The position numbers were made by a program, and so were the translations under genes. The notes under the pieces were generated by a model that made no database searches, had not been told where the DNA came from, and saw nothing but the letters and a program-made list of their open reading frames with translations. Positions 46,311 to 54,841 of a stretch of DNA of 64,000 bases are shown here, piece by piece (within the stretch, counting starts at the first letter, position 1; every line of letters begins with the position of its first letter). Location of the stretch: contig NZ_AKXQ01000002.1 of the NCBI RefSeq assembly GCF_000276805.1, positions 1 through 64,000 of the forward strand. Direction: 5' to 3'. Source of the stretch: Moritella dasanensis ArB 0140. GTDB lineage: Bacteria; Pseudomonadota; Gammaproteobacteria; Enterobacterales; Moritellaceae.

Positions 46311-47471
46311 ATGAACAAGTTAAGCTTATCGATGGTGGCCGCAGCGGTTTCAACTGCTTTATTATCAACCTCCGCAAATGCGTATGTTTTAGGAACTGAA
46401 AATACTGGCAACATCGAAGTGTATGGTGTTGTCGCAGTTTCTGCGTATGGCATTTCAGGTGATGACACAAGTGACACTGATACGTCATCTGCAAAAGACC
46501 CACATAACACCGGCATCTCGGACTACAAAATAGAAAATGAAACTCGTGTAGGTTTCCGCGGTAGCAAGCAAATGACCGATGGAATCAATGTTATATTCCA
46601 AGTTGAATCAGGTTATACAGATGTAGATGACTGGTCTGGTGGCGGTTTAGGTTTCCGCGATACGTTTGTTGGTGTTGAAGGTGATTACGGTAAGTTAACG
46701 GTTGGTCGTCAGTTAACACCTATGTATGAAGTCGTTGATTGGCCTTTCGCGAACCCAGGTCTAGGACGTGTATTTGATCCTGCTGCAACCGGTGATATTG
46801 CTTACATGTACGACCGTACTGAATCTATTCGTTATTTTGCCCCTGCGATGGGCAACTTGAACATCAATGTAGCAACTGGTCGTGCGGGAAGTGGCGAAGA
46901 TGCGCATTGGTTCGGTGGTGCGGCAAAATATAAAGCGTTTGATGCAATTACATTACACGCCACGTTTGAGTATGGAAATAATCGAGAAGCTAAAGCTGGT
47001 AAAGACGCTGTTGCAGCCGGACATAAAATAAATGAAAATGGTGTGATAGTACCAGTCGCTGCTGTAGATGCTGTAGATGCTATTGTTACTGACACATTCA
47101 CTTATCTAGTTGGTTTTGAAGCTCCGATTGCGAGTACCGGTATTAGTATTTCTGCTGCGTATAAATATGGGCAAGCAGAAAACATCGTGACGAAAAGCGT
47201 TGATTCTCAAGGTTCATACTCTGTGATTGCGCAATATTGGAATGGCCCACTGGGTATAAAATTAGGGTACGCTGCGACTGAAGATGTTGATTCAGAAGAT
47301 AATTCGAATACAGAAAAGGGTTCGTCTGTAACCTCTCTACAAGTGATGGGTGTAGTTAATGATTTTGTACCTTATGTACGTGTGGGGATGACCGACCAAG
47401 GTGGTTGGGCTCAAGATCCAACTGATGACCAAGAAGTATTCGCTCGTGTCGGTCTTGAATACGGCTTCTAA
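46311..47471 (+). CDS. Gram-negative porin
   Basis: The 386-residue outer-membrane protein has a signal peptide cleaved after ANA (residue 24). The mature barrel starts with the porin signature IEVYGVVAVSAYG and has ETRVGFRGSKQM, VFQVESGY, RDTFVGVEGDYGKLTVGRQ and a terminal Phe. This is the 16-stranded general porin family (OmpU/OmpC-like). Divergence from chitobiase and the shared CRP-like control region suggest induction during chito-oligosaccharide use, but it does not visibly match the OprD-like chitoporin. AGGATTTTAGA precedes the ATG. Confidence 0.88.
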   Translation: MNKLSLSMVAAAVSTALLSTSANAYVLGTENTGNIEVYGVVAVSAYGISGDDTSDTDTSSAKDPHNTGISDYKIENETRVGFRGSKQMTDGINVIFQVESGYTDVDDWSGGGLGFRDTFVGVEGDYGKLTVGRQLTPMYEVVDWPFANPGLGRVFDPAATGDIAYMYDRTESIRYFAPAMGNLNINVATGRAGSGEDAHWFGGAAKYKAFDAITLHATFEYGNNREAKAGKDAVAAGHKINENGVIVPVAAVDAVDAIVTDTFTYLVGFEAPIASTGISISAAYKYGQAENIVTKSVDSQGSYSVIAQYWNGPLGIKLGYAATEDVDSEDNSNTEKGSSVTSLQVMGVVNDFVPYVRVGMTDQGGWAQDPTDDQEVFARVGLEYGF

Positions 47472-47505
47472 CAATTCAGTCCTTATATAGCAAACAAATA
47501 TAGAC

Positions 47506-47547
47506 AAAAAGCCAGCTGCGGATGTAACAATTTGCAGCTGGCTTTTT
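47506..47547 (+). terminator. Rho-independent terminator after porin
   Basis: AAAAAGCCAGCTGC (47506-47519) pairs perfectly with GCAGCTGGCTTTTT (47534-47547), 34 nt past the stop. Confidence 0.9.
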
Positions 47548-47713
47548 AAGCTTACGCACTGATATTGCACATAACTTAACCTAGTGTCAGTTTCATCAAC
47601 TGAACAAGTCATTATCTGTACTTTTTTGTCGGTAAATTGAAGTTTGATCAAGACGTTATTACATTTTATATCTAAAATACAAAATATATTTCATTTTCGA
47701 TTCAGGTTTATTC

Positions 47714-48385
47714 ATGAAGAAACTAGCGACAAAAAAGAGTTTAGAACAACAAAAGAAAAACAAGATCATATCAATCGTAATATTCAGCATCGTTATTGTG
47801 ATTGGTGTATTCTTATTAATGCCTTCAACGACTGATAAAAATATTGACCAACTTCTATATAGTCAGAACGCACCAATTTTTGGTAGTAAACATGCCAAAG
47901 TAACCATTGTTGAGTTTTTTGATCCGGCTTGCGAATCTTGCCGTGCTTTTTACCCGCTGGTTAAAAGCCAAATAAAACAATATAAAGGTAAAGTTAACTT
48001 AATTGCACGACCGGTTGCATTTCATAAAAACGTAGGCCCTGTTGTTGCTGCGTTAGAAGCCACAAAAATGCAAAACAAATTCTGGGATGCATTGCGTATT
48101 ACACTATATTATCAAAGTAGTTGGGCAATCAATCACACTGCTAATGTAGATTTGTTATATCCATATCTACAGGACGCTGGTATTGACATTGCTAAGCTTA
48201 AGATTGATATGAAGAGCGCTGTTATCGCAGAGAATATGGCGAAAGATGCGAAAGATGCTAAAGCATTGAAAGTATTCAAAACACCGACATTCTATGTCAA
48301 TGGAAAAGCATTGACACAATTTGGAGATGTTCAATTAAAAGCACTTATTGAAAGAGAAGTCAGAAAAGCATATCCAGAGAAATAA
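47714..48385 (+). CDS. Membrane-anchored DsbA-like thiol:disulfide protein
   Basis: The 223-residue protein has an N-terminal signal-anchor (IISIVIFSIVIVIGVFLLM) and a periplasmic thioredoxin-fold domain of the DsbA/BdbD type (thioredoxin_4). The active site is FFDPACESCRAFY (Cys-Glu-Ser-Cys), and the cis-proline loop is KTPTFYVNG. It likely exchanges disulfides in secreted proteins. The partner DsbB/VKOR-like gene is not adjacent. The gene stands between two strong terminators and is therefore monocistronic. Confidence 0.85.
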   Translation: MKKLATKKSLEQQKKNKIISIVIFSIVIVIGVFLLMPSTTDKNIDQLLYSQNAPIFGSKHAKVTIVEFFDPACESCRAFYPLVKSQIKQYKGKVNLIARPVAFHKNVGPVVAALEATKMQNKFWDALRITLYYQSSWAINHTANVDLLYPYLQDAGIDIAKLKIDMKSAVIAENMAKDAKDAKALKVFKTPTFYVNGKALTQFGDVQLKALIEREVRKAYPEK

Positions 48386-48426
48386 TTTAACTGGGCTTAT
48401 ATAATATAATCTGATTAAAGAAGCGT

Positions 48427-48459
48427 ATATAAGCCCTCAATTTGATTGAGGGCTTATAT
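48427..48459. terminator. Bidirectional terminator, perfect 14-bp stem
   Basis: ATATAAGCCCTCAA (48427-48440) pairs with TTGAGGGCTTATAT (48446-48459) across 5 nt. It sits between the convergent DsbA-like and ppiC genes. Confidence 0.75.
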
Positions 48460-48468
48460 CATTACGAG

Positions 48469-48750
48469 TTACGTACGGAAAAGAACTTTAATGATATGGT
48501 AACCGTGTTTAGTTTTAACTGGTCCTAGGTTCGCTAGAATTTCACCGTTAAATACTACTTTATCAAAAGCGGGAACCATAGCGCCCTTTCTAAATTCACC
48601 CAAGTTGCCGCCATCTTTCTTTGATGGGCAAATAGAATGTGATTTAGCAAGCTTTTGAAAGTTGCCACCTTTTTCAAGTTTTTCTAATATTTCATATGCT
48701 TTTTGTTCGTGCTTAACTAGGATATGCAATGCTGCAGCTGTACTCGCCAT
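48469..48750 (-). CDS. ppiC: Peptidyl-prolyl isomerase, parvulin family (PpiC)
   Basis: The 93-residue cytosolic single-domain parvulin has the family signature from [17 protein letters not shown] through [27 protein letters not shown] and the final [13 protein letters not shown], so all conserved substrate-pocket residues (His, Cys, Met, Phe, His) are present. Length equals E. coli PpiC (93). It catalyses cis-trans isomerisation of peptidyl-proline bonds. It is a monocistronic gene. Confidence 0.93.
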   Translation of the reverse strand: MASTAAALHILVKHEQKAYEILEKLEKGGNFQKLAKSHSICPSKKDGGNLGEFRKGAMVPAFDKVVFNGEILANLGPVKTKHGYHIIKVLFRT

Positions 48751-49000
48751 GACTAACTCTACTTTAAATAAATAATTTACAATCCCTTATTTTACCATAA
48801 GCTATCAGCCTCTGACTAGAGTCTTAATTACTCGCGTTAATTTACTGGTTATAGAAACCACAAAAACAACTGCTAAGACCAGTTTTAGGTAAATAATTAA
48901 CCTTTCAAATGAAAGGATGTGCCAAAATTAACTTATAAGAGGTATACTGATAACAATTTAATTCATCACAACTTTCAATTATTTAAGGACAACATCGCAC

Positions 49001-50638
49001 ATGGCAGTTCATCCAAGAGCCGGACAAAAGGCGCAAAATTCAGATCTTTGTAATATACCTGCACTCGTGTCTCATTATTACATTAACAAACCCGATGTAA
49101 CGAAAATTGCTGAGCGTGTAGCATTTGGTACTTCTGGTCATCGCGGTAACGCTTTTGCCTCTTCTTTTAATGAAGACCATATTTTGGCAATCAGCCAAGC
49201 GATTGCTGAATACCGTGTTGAACAAGGTATCACCGGTCCGTTATTCATCGGTAAAGATACCCATGCATTATCAGAGCCTGCAAATATTTCTGTTATCGAA
49301 GTGTTGATTGCCAATGGTGTTGATGTTCGTGTTCAAGCAGATGACGGATTTACGCCAACGCCTGTTATCTCACATGCAATTCTAGCGCATAACGGTCACA
49401 GCGATATTCAAGCTGACGGTATTGTGATTACGCCATCACACAATCCACCACAAGATGGCGGCATTAAATATAATCCACCACATGGCGGCCCTGCAGATAG
49501 TGATGTAACTAAGATCATTGAAAATCGTGCTAACGACATTATCGCTGAAAGGTTAGTGGCAGTTAAACGCATTAGCTTTGCAATTGCGACTGAATCTGCA
49601 CATTATCAAGAAATTGATTATGTTGAAGCTTATGTAGCTGATTTAGAAAACGTACTTAACCTAAAGGCTATATCTGACGCAGGTATCAAGATCGGCGTTG
49701 ATACATTAGGTGGTTCAGGTTTTGCTTATTGGGATGTGATTGCAGCGAAATACAATTTAGACATTACTGTTGTGAACGATCGCGTTGACCCAAGCTTTTC
49801 ATTTATGTGCCTAGATAAAGATGGCAAGATCCGTATGGACTGCTCGTCACCTTATGCTATGGCAAGTCTAATTAGTTTAAAAGATGATTTCGATATCGCC
49901 ATTGGTAATGATCCTGATTATGACCGCCACGGTATTGTCACTAAAAGCGGTTTGATGAATCCAAACCATTACCTTGCTGTTGCAATCCAATACTTATTTA
50001 CTCACCGTACAAACTGGCCAGTAAATGCAAAAGTAGGAAAAACACTGGTTTCAAGTTCGATGATTGATCGCGTAGCCGCTAAGATTGAACGCCCACTCTG
50101 TGAAGTCCCGGTTGGCTTTAAATGGTTTGTTGAAGGTTTACATACTGCGGAATTTGCCTTTGGTGGTGAAGAAAGTGCCGGTGCATCATTCTTACGTAAA
50201 GACGGTACTGTTTGGACTACAGATAAAGACGGTATTATTTTAGCGCTACTGTCTGCTGAAATTCTAGCGGTAACAGGTAAAGATCCAGCACAGTTATATG
50301 CAGAACTTACAGAAGAATTCGGTTCACCTGTTTATAACCGCATCGATGCACCCGCTTCATTTGAAGAAAAAGCGATCCTGTCTAATTTATCTCCCGAACT
50401 TGTTCAGGCAAAAACGTTAGCTGGCGAAACGATTACCGCTAAGTTAACCAATGCCCCAGGTAACGACGGTAAAATTGGCGGTTTAAAAGTAACAACTGAA
50501 AACGGTTGGTTTGCTGCTCGTCCATCAGGCACGGAAGCAATTTACAAAATCTATGCTGAAAGTTTCAAAGATGAAGCACATTTAGCGTTAATTTTGAGCG
50601 AAGCACAAGAAATTGTGTCTGCAGCACTAAAAGCTTAA
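49001..50638 (+). CDS. pgm: Phosphoglucomutase (alpha-D-glucose-specific)
   Basis: This 545-residue cytosolic enzyme interconverts glucose 1-phosphate and glucose 6-phosphate. The active phosphoserine loop is [13 protein letters not shown] and the metal-binding loop is [10 protein letters not shown]. The sugar-specificity loop is [10 protein letters not shown] and the phosphate-binding C-terminal domain has [14 protein letters not shown]. Length matches E. coli Pgm (546). It links glycogen/maltodextrin breakdown to glycolysis, functionally close to the amylase in the window though not co-located. It ends with a strong hairpin. Confidence 0.95.
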   Translation: MAVHPRAGQKAQNSDLCNIPALVSHYYINKPDVTKIAERVAFGTSGHRGNAFASSFNEDHILAISQAIAEYRVEQGITGPLFIGKDTHALSEPANISVIEVLIANGVDVRVQADDGFTPTPVISHAILAHNGHSDIQADGIVITPSHNPPQDGGIKYNPPHGGPADSDVTKIIENRANDIIAERLVAVKRISFAIATESAHYQEIDYVEAYVADLENVLNLKAISDAGIKIGVDTLGGSGFAYWDVIAAKYNLDITVVNDRVDPSFSFMCLDKDGKIRMDCSSPYAMASLISLKDDFDIAIGNDPDYDRHGIVTKSGLMNPNHYLAVAIQYLFTHRTNWPVNAKVGKTLVSSSMIDRVAAKIERPLCEVPVGFKWFVEGLHTAEFAFGGEESAGASFLRKDGTVWTTDKDGIILALLSAEILAVTGKDPAQLYAELTEEFGSPVYNRIDAPASFEEKAILSNLSPELVQAKTLAGETITAKLTNAPGNDGKIGGLKVTTENGWFAARPSGTEAIYKIYAESFKDEAHLALILSEAQEIVSAALKA

Positions 50639-50687
50639 TAAAGTACTAAGAACAAATTGGCATAAATTTATACGTTTTTAGAACCGA

Positions 50688-50732
50688 AAGACAGAATACT
50701 CATTTTATAGCGAGAGTGTTCTGTCTTGTTTT
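50688..50732 (+). terminator. Rho-independent terminator after pgm
   Basis: AAGACAGAATACTC (50688-50701) pairs with GAGTGTTCTGTCTT (50714-50727) with one T-G wobble, followed by GTTTT. Confidence 0.8.
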
Positions 50733-50832
50733 ATTTAACATATGGTTAACCATCCCTGAACAATATTATGTGTTTGTATGTTAATTTATACATATTGTCA
50801 TCAGTTTGATAATATTCACCGCCAATTTTTGA

Positions 50833-50846
50833 TTGATCATTATCAA
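50833..50846. promoter_or_regulatory. FNR box upstream of ccoN (distal)
   Basis: TTGATCATTATCAA is an exact match to TTGAT-N4-ATCAA. It is 249 nt upstream of ccoN. Confidence 0.8.
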
Positions 50847-50883
50847 TTCACATGTCTAATTTCCATTTTTCATGCTTGTTTTA

Positions 50884-50897
50884 TTGATCTAAATCAA
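50884..50897. promoter_or_regulatory. FNR box upstream of ccoN (proximal)
   Basis: TTGATCTAAATCAA is a second exact TTGAT-N4-ATCAA, 51 bp downstream of the first (about five helical turns), 198 nt before ccoN. Confidence 0.8.
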
Positions 50898-51094
50898 ACC
50901 AGCTTTAACACTCTATTTTTAGAACGTTTTTAACAATACAACAAACAAATTCCGCTGTTAATGTTACGAAAAATCGCGTAATATCCCCATCTGAGTATGA
51001 CTGTCAATTTAGATTACTTAGATTTACACACATACTTTTTGGGTATTCACGCATCAGATGATGTTTAATTATTCGTACGCACCGGAAGCAAAAA

Positions 51095-52522
51095 ATGAGC
51101 TCTCATTCACCTATAAAAACTGACTATAACTATAAAGTTGTACGACAGTTTACTGTGATGACTGTTATCTGGGGTATTGTTGGAATGTCAGTGGGTGTGC
51201 TAATTGCAGCACAGCTAATTTGGCCTGCACTAAATTTCGATACACCTTGGTTAACTTATAGTCGTCTTCGTCCCCTACACACCAATGCAGTAATCTTTGC
51301 ATTTGGTACTTCGGCCCTAATGGCAACATCTTTTTATGTTGTTCAACGTACGTGTCAAGCACGCCTATTTGGCGGTGTTTTACCTGCGGTTGTATTTTGG
51401 GGTTGGCAACTAGTTATTCTTTCTGCTGTTATATCATTACCACTTGGTTATAACACAACAAAAGAATACGCAGAACTTGAATGGCCGATTGATATCTTAA
51501 TCACGCTAGTTTGGGTTGTTTATGCGGTTGTATTCTTCGGCACCATCATTAAACGCCAAACATCGCACATTTATGTTGCGAACTGGTTCTTTGGTGCATT
51601 CATCTTAACCGTTGCTGTTTTACATATTGTGAACAGTGCAGCGATCCCACTGAATATGATGAAATCTTATTCTATTTACGGTGGCGCGATCGATGCAATG
51701 GTTCAGTGGTGGTACGGCCACAATGCAGTTGGCTTCCTGCTAACAGCTGGTTTCCTAGGTATGATGTACTATTTCGTACCGAAACAAGCAAACCGCCCTG
51801 TTTACTCATACCGTTTATCAATTGTTCACTTCTGGGCATTAGTATCGCTGTACATTTGGGCTGGTCCTCACCACCTTCATTACACAGCACTACCTGATTG
51901 GACTCAATCAGTTGGTATGGTTATGTCGTTAATCTTATTTGCTCCATCATGGGGTGGTATGATCAACGGTATCATGACGCTTTCTGGCGCATGGCATAAA
52001 CTACGTTATGACCCGATTTTACGTTTCCTAATTGTTTCTTTATCTTTCTACGGTATGTCTACGTTCGAAGGTCCAATGATGGCAATTAAGAGTGTTAATG
52101 CACTATCGCATTACACTGACTGGACTATCGGTCACGTACATTCTGGTGCGCTAGGTTGGGTTGCAATGGTATCTATCGGTGCTATCTACCACTTAATCCC
52201 AGTGTTATTTAACCAAGGTCGTATGTACAGCGTTAAGCTGATCAACGTTCACTTCTGGTTAGCAACTGTTGGTACTGTGCTTTATATTGTTGCAATGTGG
52301 ATCTCGGGTGTAATGCAAGGTCTGATGTGGAGAGCGGTAAATGCTGACGGTACTTTAACGTATAGCTTCGTTGAGTCACTTCAAGCTTCATATCCATTCT
52401 ACTTTGTACGCTTCATTGGCGGTGTGTTCTTCCTGACTGGTATGTTATTGATGGCATACAATGTCTTTAAGACAATCTCTGCTGAAGATCATTCAATCAA
52501 AGCTGACGCTGAAGTCGCATAG
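51095..52522 (+). CDS. ccoN: cbb3 cytochrome c oxidase subunit I (CcoN)
   Basis: The 475-residue inner-membrane catalytic subunit has 12 predicted helices. Haem and CuB ligand regions are seen as [43 protein letters not shown] and the C-terminal [14 protein letters not shown]. It reduces O2 to water with very high affinity and pumps protons. First of the ccoNOQP operon; two exact FNR boxes precede it. Length is typical (about 475). The start follows GGAAGC. Confidence 0.96.
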   Translation: MSSHSPIKTDYNYKVVRQFTVMTVIWGIVGMSVGVLIAAQLIWPALNFDTPWLTYSRLRPLHTNAVIFAFGTSALMATSFYVVQRTCQARLFGGVLPAVVFWGWQLVILSAVISLPLGYNTTKEYAELEWPIDILITLVWVVYAVVFFGTIIKRQTSHIYVANWFFGAFILTVAVLHIVNSAAIPLNMMKSYSIYGGAIDAMVQWWYGHNAVGFLLTAGFLGMMYYFVPKQANRPVYSYRLSIVHFWALVSLYIWAGPHHLHYTALPDWTQSVGMVMSLILFAPSWGGMINGIMTLSGAWHKLRYDPILRFLIVSLSFYGMSTFEGPMMAIKSVNALSHYTDWTIGHVHSGALGWVAMVSIGAIYHLIPVLFNQGRMYSVKLINVHFWLATVGTVLYIVAMWISGVMQGLMWRAVNADGTLTYSFVESLQASYPFYFVRFIGGVFFLTGMLLMAYNVFKTISAEDHSIKADAEVA

Positions 52523-52536
52523 AAAGGAGATATCTT

Positions 52537-53139
52537 ATGAAACATGAATTAATTGAAAAGAACATTGGCTTATTAGCAATCTTCATCGTCTTTGCGATTA
52601 GCTTAGGTGCGATGGTTGAAATTACGCCACTGTTCTGGCAAAAAGATACAACGGAACCACTTGATACTCTACGTCCTTATACGGCGCTAGAGATGGAAGG
52701 CCGTGATATCTACATGCGTGAGAACTGTGCTGTTTGTCATAGTCAAATGATCCGTCCTTTCCGTGCAGAAACAGAGCGCTATGGTGCATATTCTGTTGCT
52801 GGCGAATCGGTTTGGGAACATCCGTTCCTTTGGGGTTCTAAACGTACTGGTCCAGATCTAGCCCGTGTTGGTGGTCGTTATTCTGATGATTGGCAACGTG
52901 CGCATTTACTTGACCCACGAAGTGTTGTTCCAGAGTCAAACATGCCTGCTTTCCCTTGGTTAGCTGAAAATGTATTAGATGGTTCAGAATCTGCTGCGAA
53001 ACTAAGTATCTTTAAAGACTACTTTGACGTTCCGTATACTGATGCTGACATTGCTGGTGCAGAAGAAGCTGTTAAAGGTAAGACTGAATTAGACGCGTTG
53101 GTTGCTTACCTGCAATCATTAGGTCATGCATTAAAATAA
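52537..53139 (+). CDS. ccoO: cbb3 oxidase mono-haem subunit (CcoO)
   Basis: The 200-residue membrane-anchored cytochrome c has an N-terminal helix ([21 protein letters not shown]) followed by one haem-binding motif CAVCHS and the [13 protein letters not shown] signature of CcoO. A second conserved block is [21 protein letters not shown], with the axial Met in [10 protein letters not shown]. It passes electrons from CcoP to CcoN. It starts 14 nt after ccoN with an AAAGGAGA ribosome site. Confidence 0.95.
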   Translation: MKHELIEKNIGLLAIFIVFAISLGAMVEITPLFWQKDTTEPLDTLRPYTALEMEGRDIYMRENCAVCHSQMIRPFRAETERYGAYSVAGESVWEHPFLWGSKRTGPDLARVGGRYSDDWQRAHLLDPRSVVPESNMPAFPWLAENVLDGSESAAKLSIFKDYFDVPYTDADIAGAEEAVKGKTELDALVAYLQSLGHALK

Positions 53140-53149
53140 GGATGTAATT

Positions 53150-53329
53150 ATGTTTCAAGGGATTTACACCCTAGTACTAATGGCCATTTTTATCGCTATT
53201 ATTGCTTGGGCTTACAGCAAACGACAAAAAAGTGCGTTTAATGAAGCTGCTAATTTAGTATTTGCTGATGAAGCTGCTCACACTGATTCACTTAATGGAG
53301 AGCAGAAGAACAAATCTGCTCATATTTAG
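53150..53329 (+). CDS. ccoQ: cbb3 oxidase small subunit (CcoQ)
   Basis: The 59-residue single-pass membrane protein is MFQGIYTLVLMAIFIAIIAW followed by AYSKRQKSAFNEAANL and an acidic tail. The helix followed by the (K/R)RQK-S-FNEAA motif is the CcoQ signature; it stabilises the core complex. It lies between ccoO (10 nt) and ccoP (6-12 nt). An AAGGATG ribosome site precedes the ATG. Confidence 0.92.
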   Translation: MFQGIYTLVLMAIFIAIIAWAYSKRQKSAFNEAANLVFADEAAHTDSLNGEQKNKSAHI

Positions 53330-53341
53330 GAGTTTATGATT

Positions 53342-54253
53342 ATGAGTACTTTTTGGAGTATTTGGATCACAGTGATCACACTAGGCACTATCTTTGCTTG
53401 TCTAGGCCTACTTTGGGTGTGTAATAAAAATGACACCGGCGTTAAAGAAGGCGAATCAATGGGTCACTCTTTCGATGGTATCGAAGAGTTAAATAACCCA
53501 TTACCAACCTGGTGGAAATACTTATTTATTTTCACTTGTATTGGTGGTTTTATCTATTTCGCATTATACCCAGGTCTAGGCAGCTACAAAGGTTTACTTG
53601 GCTGGACTAGTACTAACGAGTATGAACGTGAAATTGAATCAGCTGATGCAAAATATGCAGCTGTATTTAACAAGCTAGTTAAAACAGAAAGTAGTGACTT
53701 CGCTGAATACCGTGAAATTGCTGACATTGCTAAAGATCCTGAAGCAGTAAAAGTAGGTCAACGCCTATTCTTACAAAATTGTTCTCAGTGTCACGGTTCT
53801 GATGCACGTGGTGCAAAAGGCTTTCCTAACCTAACTGATGGTGATTGGTTGTACGGCGGTAACCCTGCTGACATCAAAGCAACTATCATGCACGGCCGCG
53901 CTGGTGTAATGCCGGGTTGGTTGCCTGTTCTAGGTGATGAGAAAGTAGATCAAGTAACAACGTATGTTGTTGGTTTATCTGGTCGTAAAGTGAATGCACG
54001 TGAAGAAGCCGCAGGTAAAGAAGTATTCCTTCAAACTTGTTCAGCTTGTCACGGCGCAGATGCGAAAGGCATGACTATGCTAGGTGCACCAAATCTGACT
54101 GACAAAACTTGGTTGTACGGTGGCTCACGTAAGGCTATCGAACAAACTGTTAAGTATGGTCGTAACGGTGTAATGCCAGCATGGAGTCACATCCTTGGTG
54201 AAGATAAAGTAATGCTATTAAGCAGTTATGTTTACAGTTTAAGTGTAAAGTAA
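53342..54253 (+). CDS. ccoP: cbb3 oxidase di-haem subunit (CcoP)
   Basis: This encodes 303 residues from ATG 53342 (AGGAG 9 nt upstream; an ATG two codons earlier is also possible). Two N-terminal helices (one beginning STFWSIWITVITLG and one near WWKYLFIFTCIGGFIYF) precede two cytochrome c domains with CSQCHG and CSACHG haem motifs and axial Met in GRAGVMPGWL and GRNGVMPAWS. It takes electrons from soluble cytochrome c. Last structural gene of the operon; a terminator-type hairpin follows. Confidence 0.95.
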   Translation: MSTFWSIWITVITLGTIFACLGLLWVCNKNDTGVKEGESMGHSFDGIEELNNPLPTWWKYLFIFTCIGGFIYFALYPGLGSYKGLLGWTSTNEYEREIESADAKYAAVFNKLVKTESSDFAEYREIADIAKDPEAVKVGQRLFLQNCSQCHGSDARGAKGFPNLTDGDWLYGGNPADIKATIMHGRAGVMPGWLPVLGDEKVDQVTTYVVGLSGRKVNAREEAAGKEVFLQTCSACHGADAKGMTMLGAPNLTDKTWLYGGSRKAIEQTVKYGRNGVMPAWSHILGEDKVMLLSSYVYSLSVK

Positions 54254-54272
54254 CGTAATAGTGCTAATTTAA

Positions 54273-54303
54273 AGCTCCATTTACTGAATGGAGCTTTTTT
54301 TTT
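54273..54303 (+). terminator. Strong hairpin terminator between ccoP and ccoH
   Basis: AGCTCCATT (54273-54281) pairs with AATGGAGCT (54287-54295), followed by nine T. It divides the structural operon from the maturation genes, so the latter are either attenuated read-through or separately promoted. Confidence 0.9.
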
Positions 54304-54349
54304 GGCTGTAACTTTGTTAAATTTCACCTTTCCCTTCTTGGAGTTCACA

Positions 54350-54841
54350 ATGAAATCTTATTGGTATAAAGAACCTTGGTTCTGGTTCGTTATTTTCTTC
54401 CCTGCGATATCTGTCGTTGCGGGTGTTTCTACTTTTATTGTTTTTCAAAATAATCAACCAGATATGGTTTCTGACGATTATTATAAAGATGGTAAAAAGA
54501 TTAACCAAGACCTCACTAAATACCACGAAGCATTAGCTCGAAACATTACATTCACGCTAAAATTTGAAGACGGTTTCGCCGTGTTTATGCCAGCAACCGG
54601 TGACATGAAAGAGAATGAAGCTCTTAATATTTCATTCTTCCATGTTACGTTAGCAAAACATGACATTTCAGTGTTAGCGACCGCATTTGGTGACGGCAGT
54701 TACCGTGTAGAGATCCCTGCTGATATGCTGCAAGGTAAATGGCGCGTTCGTGCAGAGTCATTCGATAATAAATGGCGTGTACAAGAATATGTTCAATATC
54801 CAAATACTTCTGTAATTAAGTTAGACGGCGAGCAAGATTAA
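54350..54841 (+). CDS. ccoH: cbb3 oxidase assembly protein CcoH/FixH
   Basis: This encodes 163 residues from ATG 54350 (GGAG 6 nt upstream; a longer in-frame start lies inside the terminator region). The N-terminal membrane helix (FVIFFPAISVVAGVSTFIVF) is preceded by the family's YWYKEPWFW and followed by VSDDYYKDGKKINQDL, a CcoH/FixH signature. The rest is a periplasmic beta domain. It helps assemble the CcoN complex. Its stop overlaps the ccoI start by 1 nt (TAATG). Confidence 0.9.
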   Translation: MKSYWYKEPWFWFVIFFPAISVVAGVSTFIVFQNNQPDMVSDDYYKDGKKINQDLTKYHEALARNITFTLKFEDGFAVFMPATGDMKENEALNISFFHVTLAKHDISVLATAFGDGSYRVEIPADMLQGKWRVRAESFDNKWRVQEYVQYPNTSVIKLDGEQD

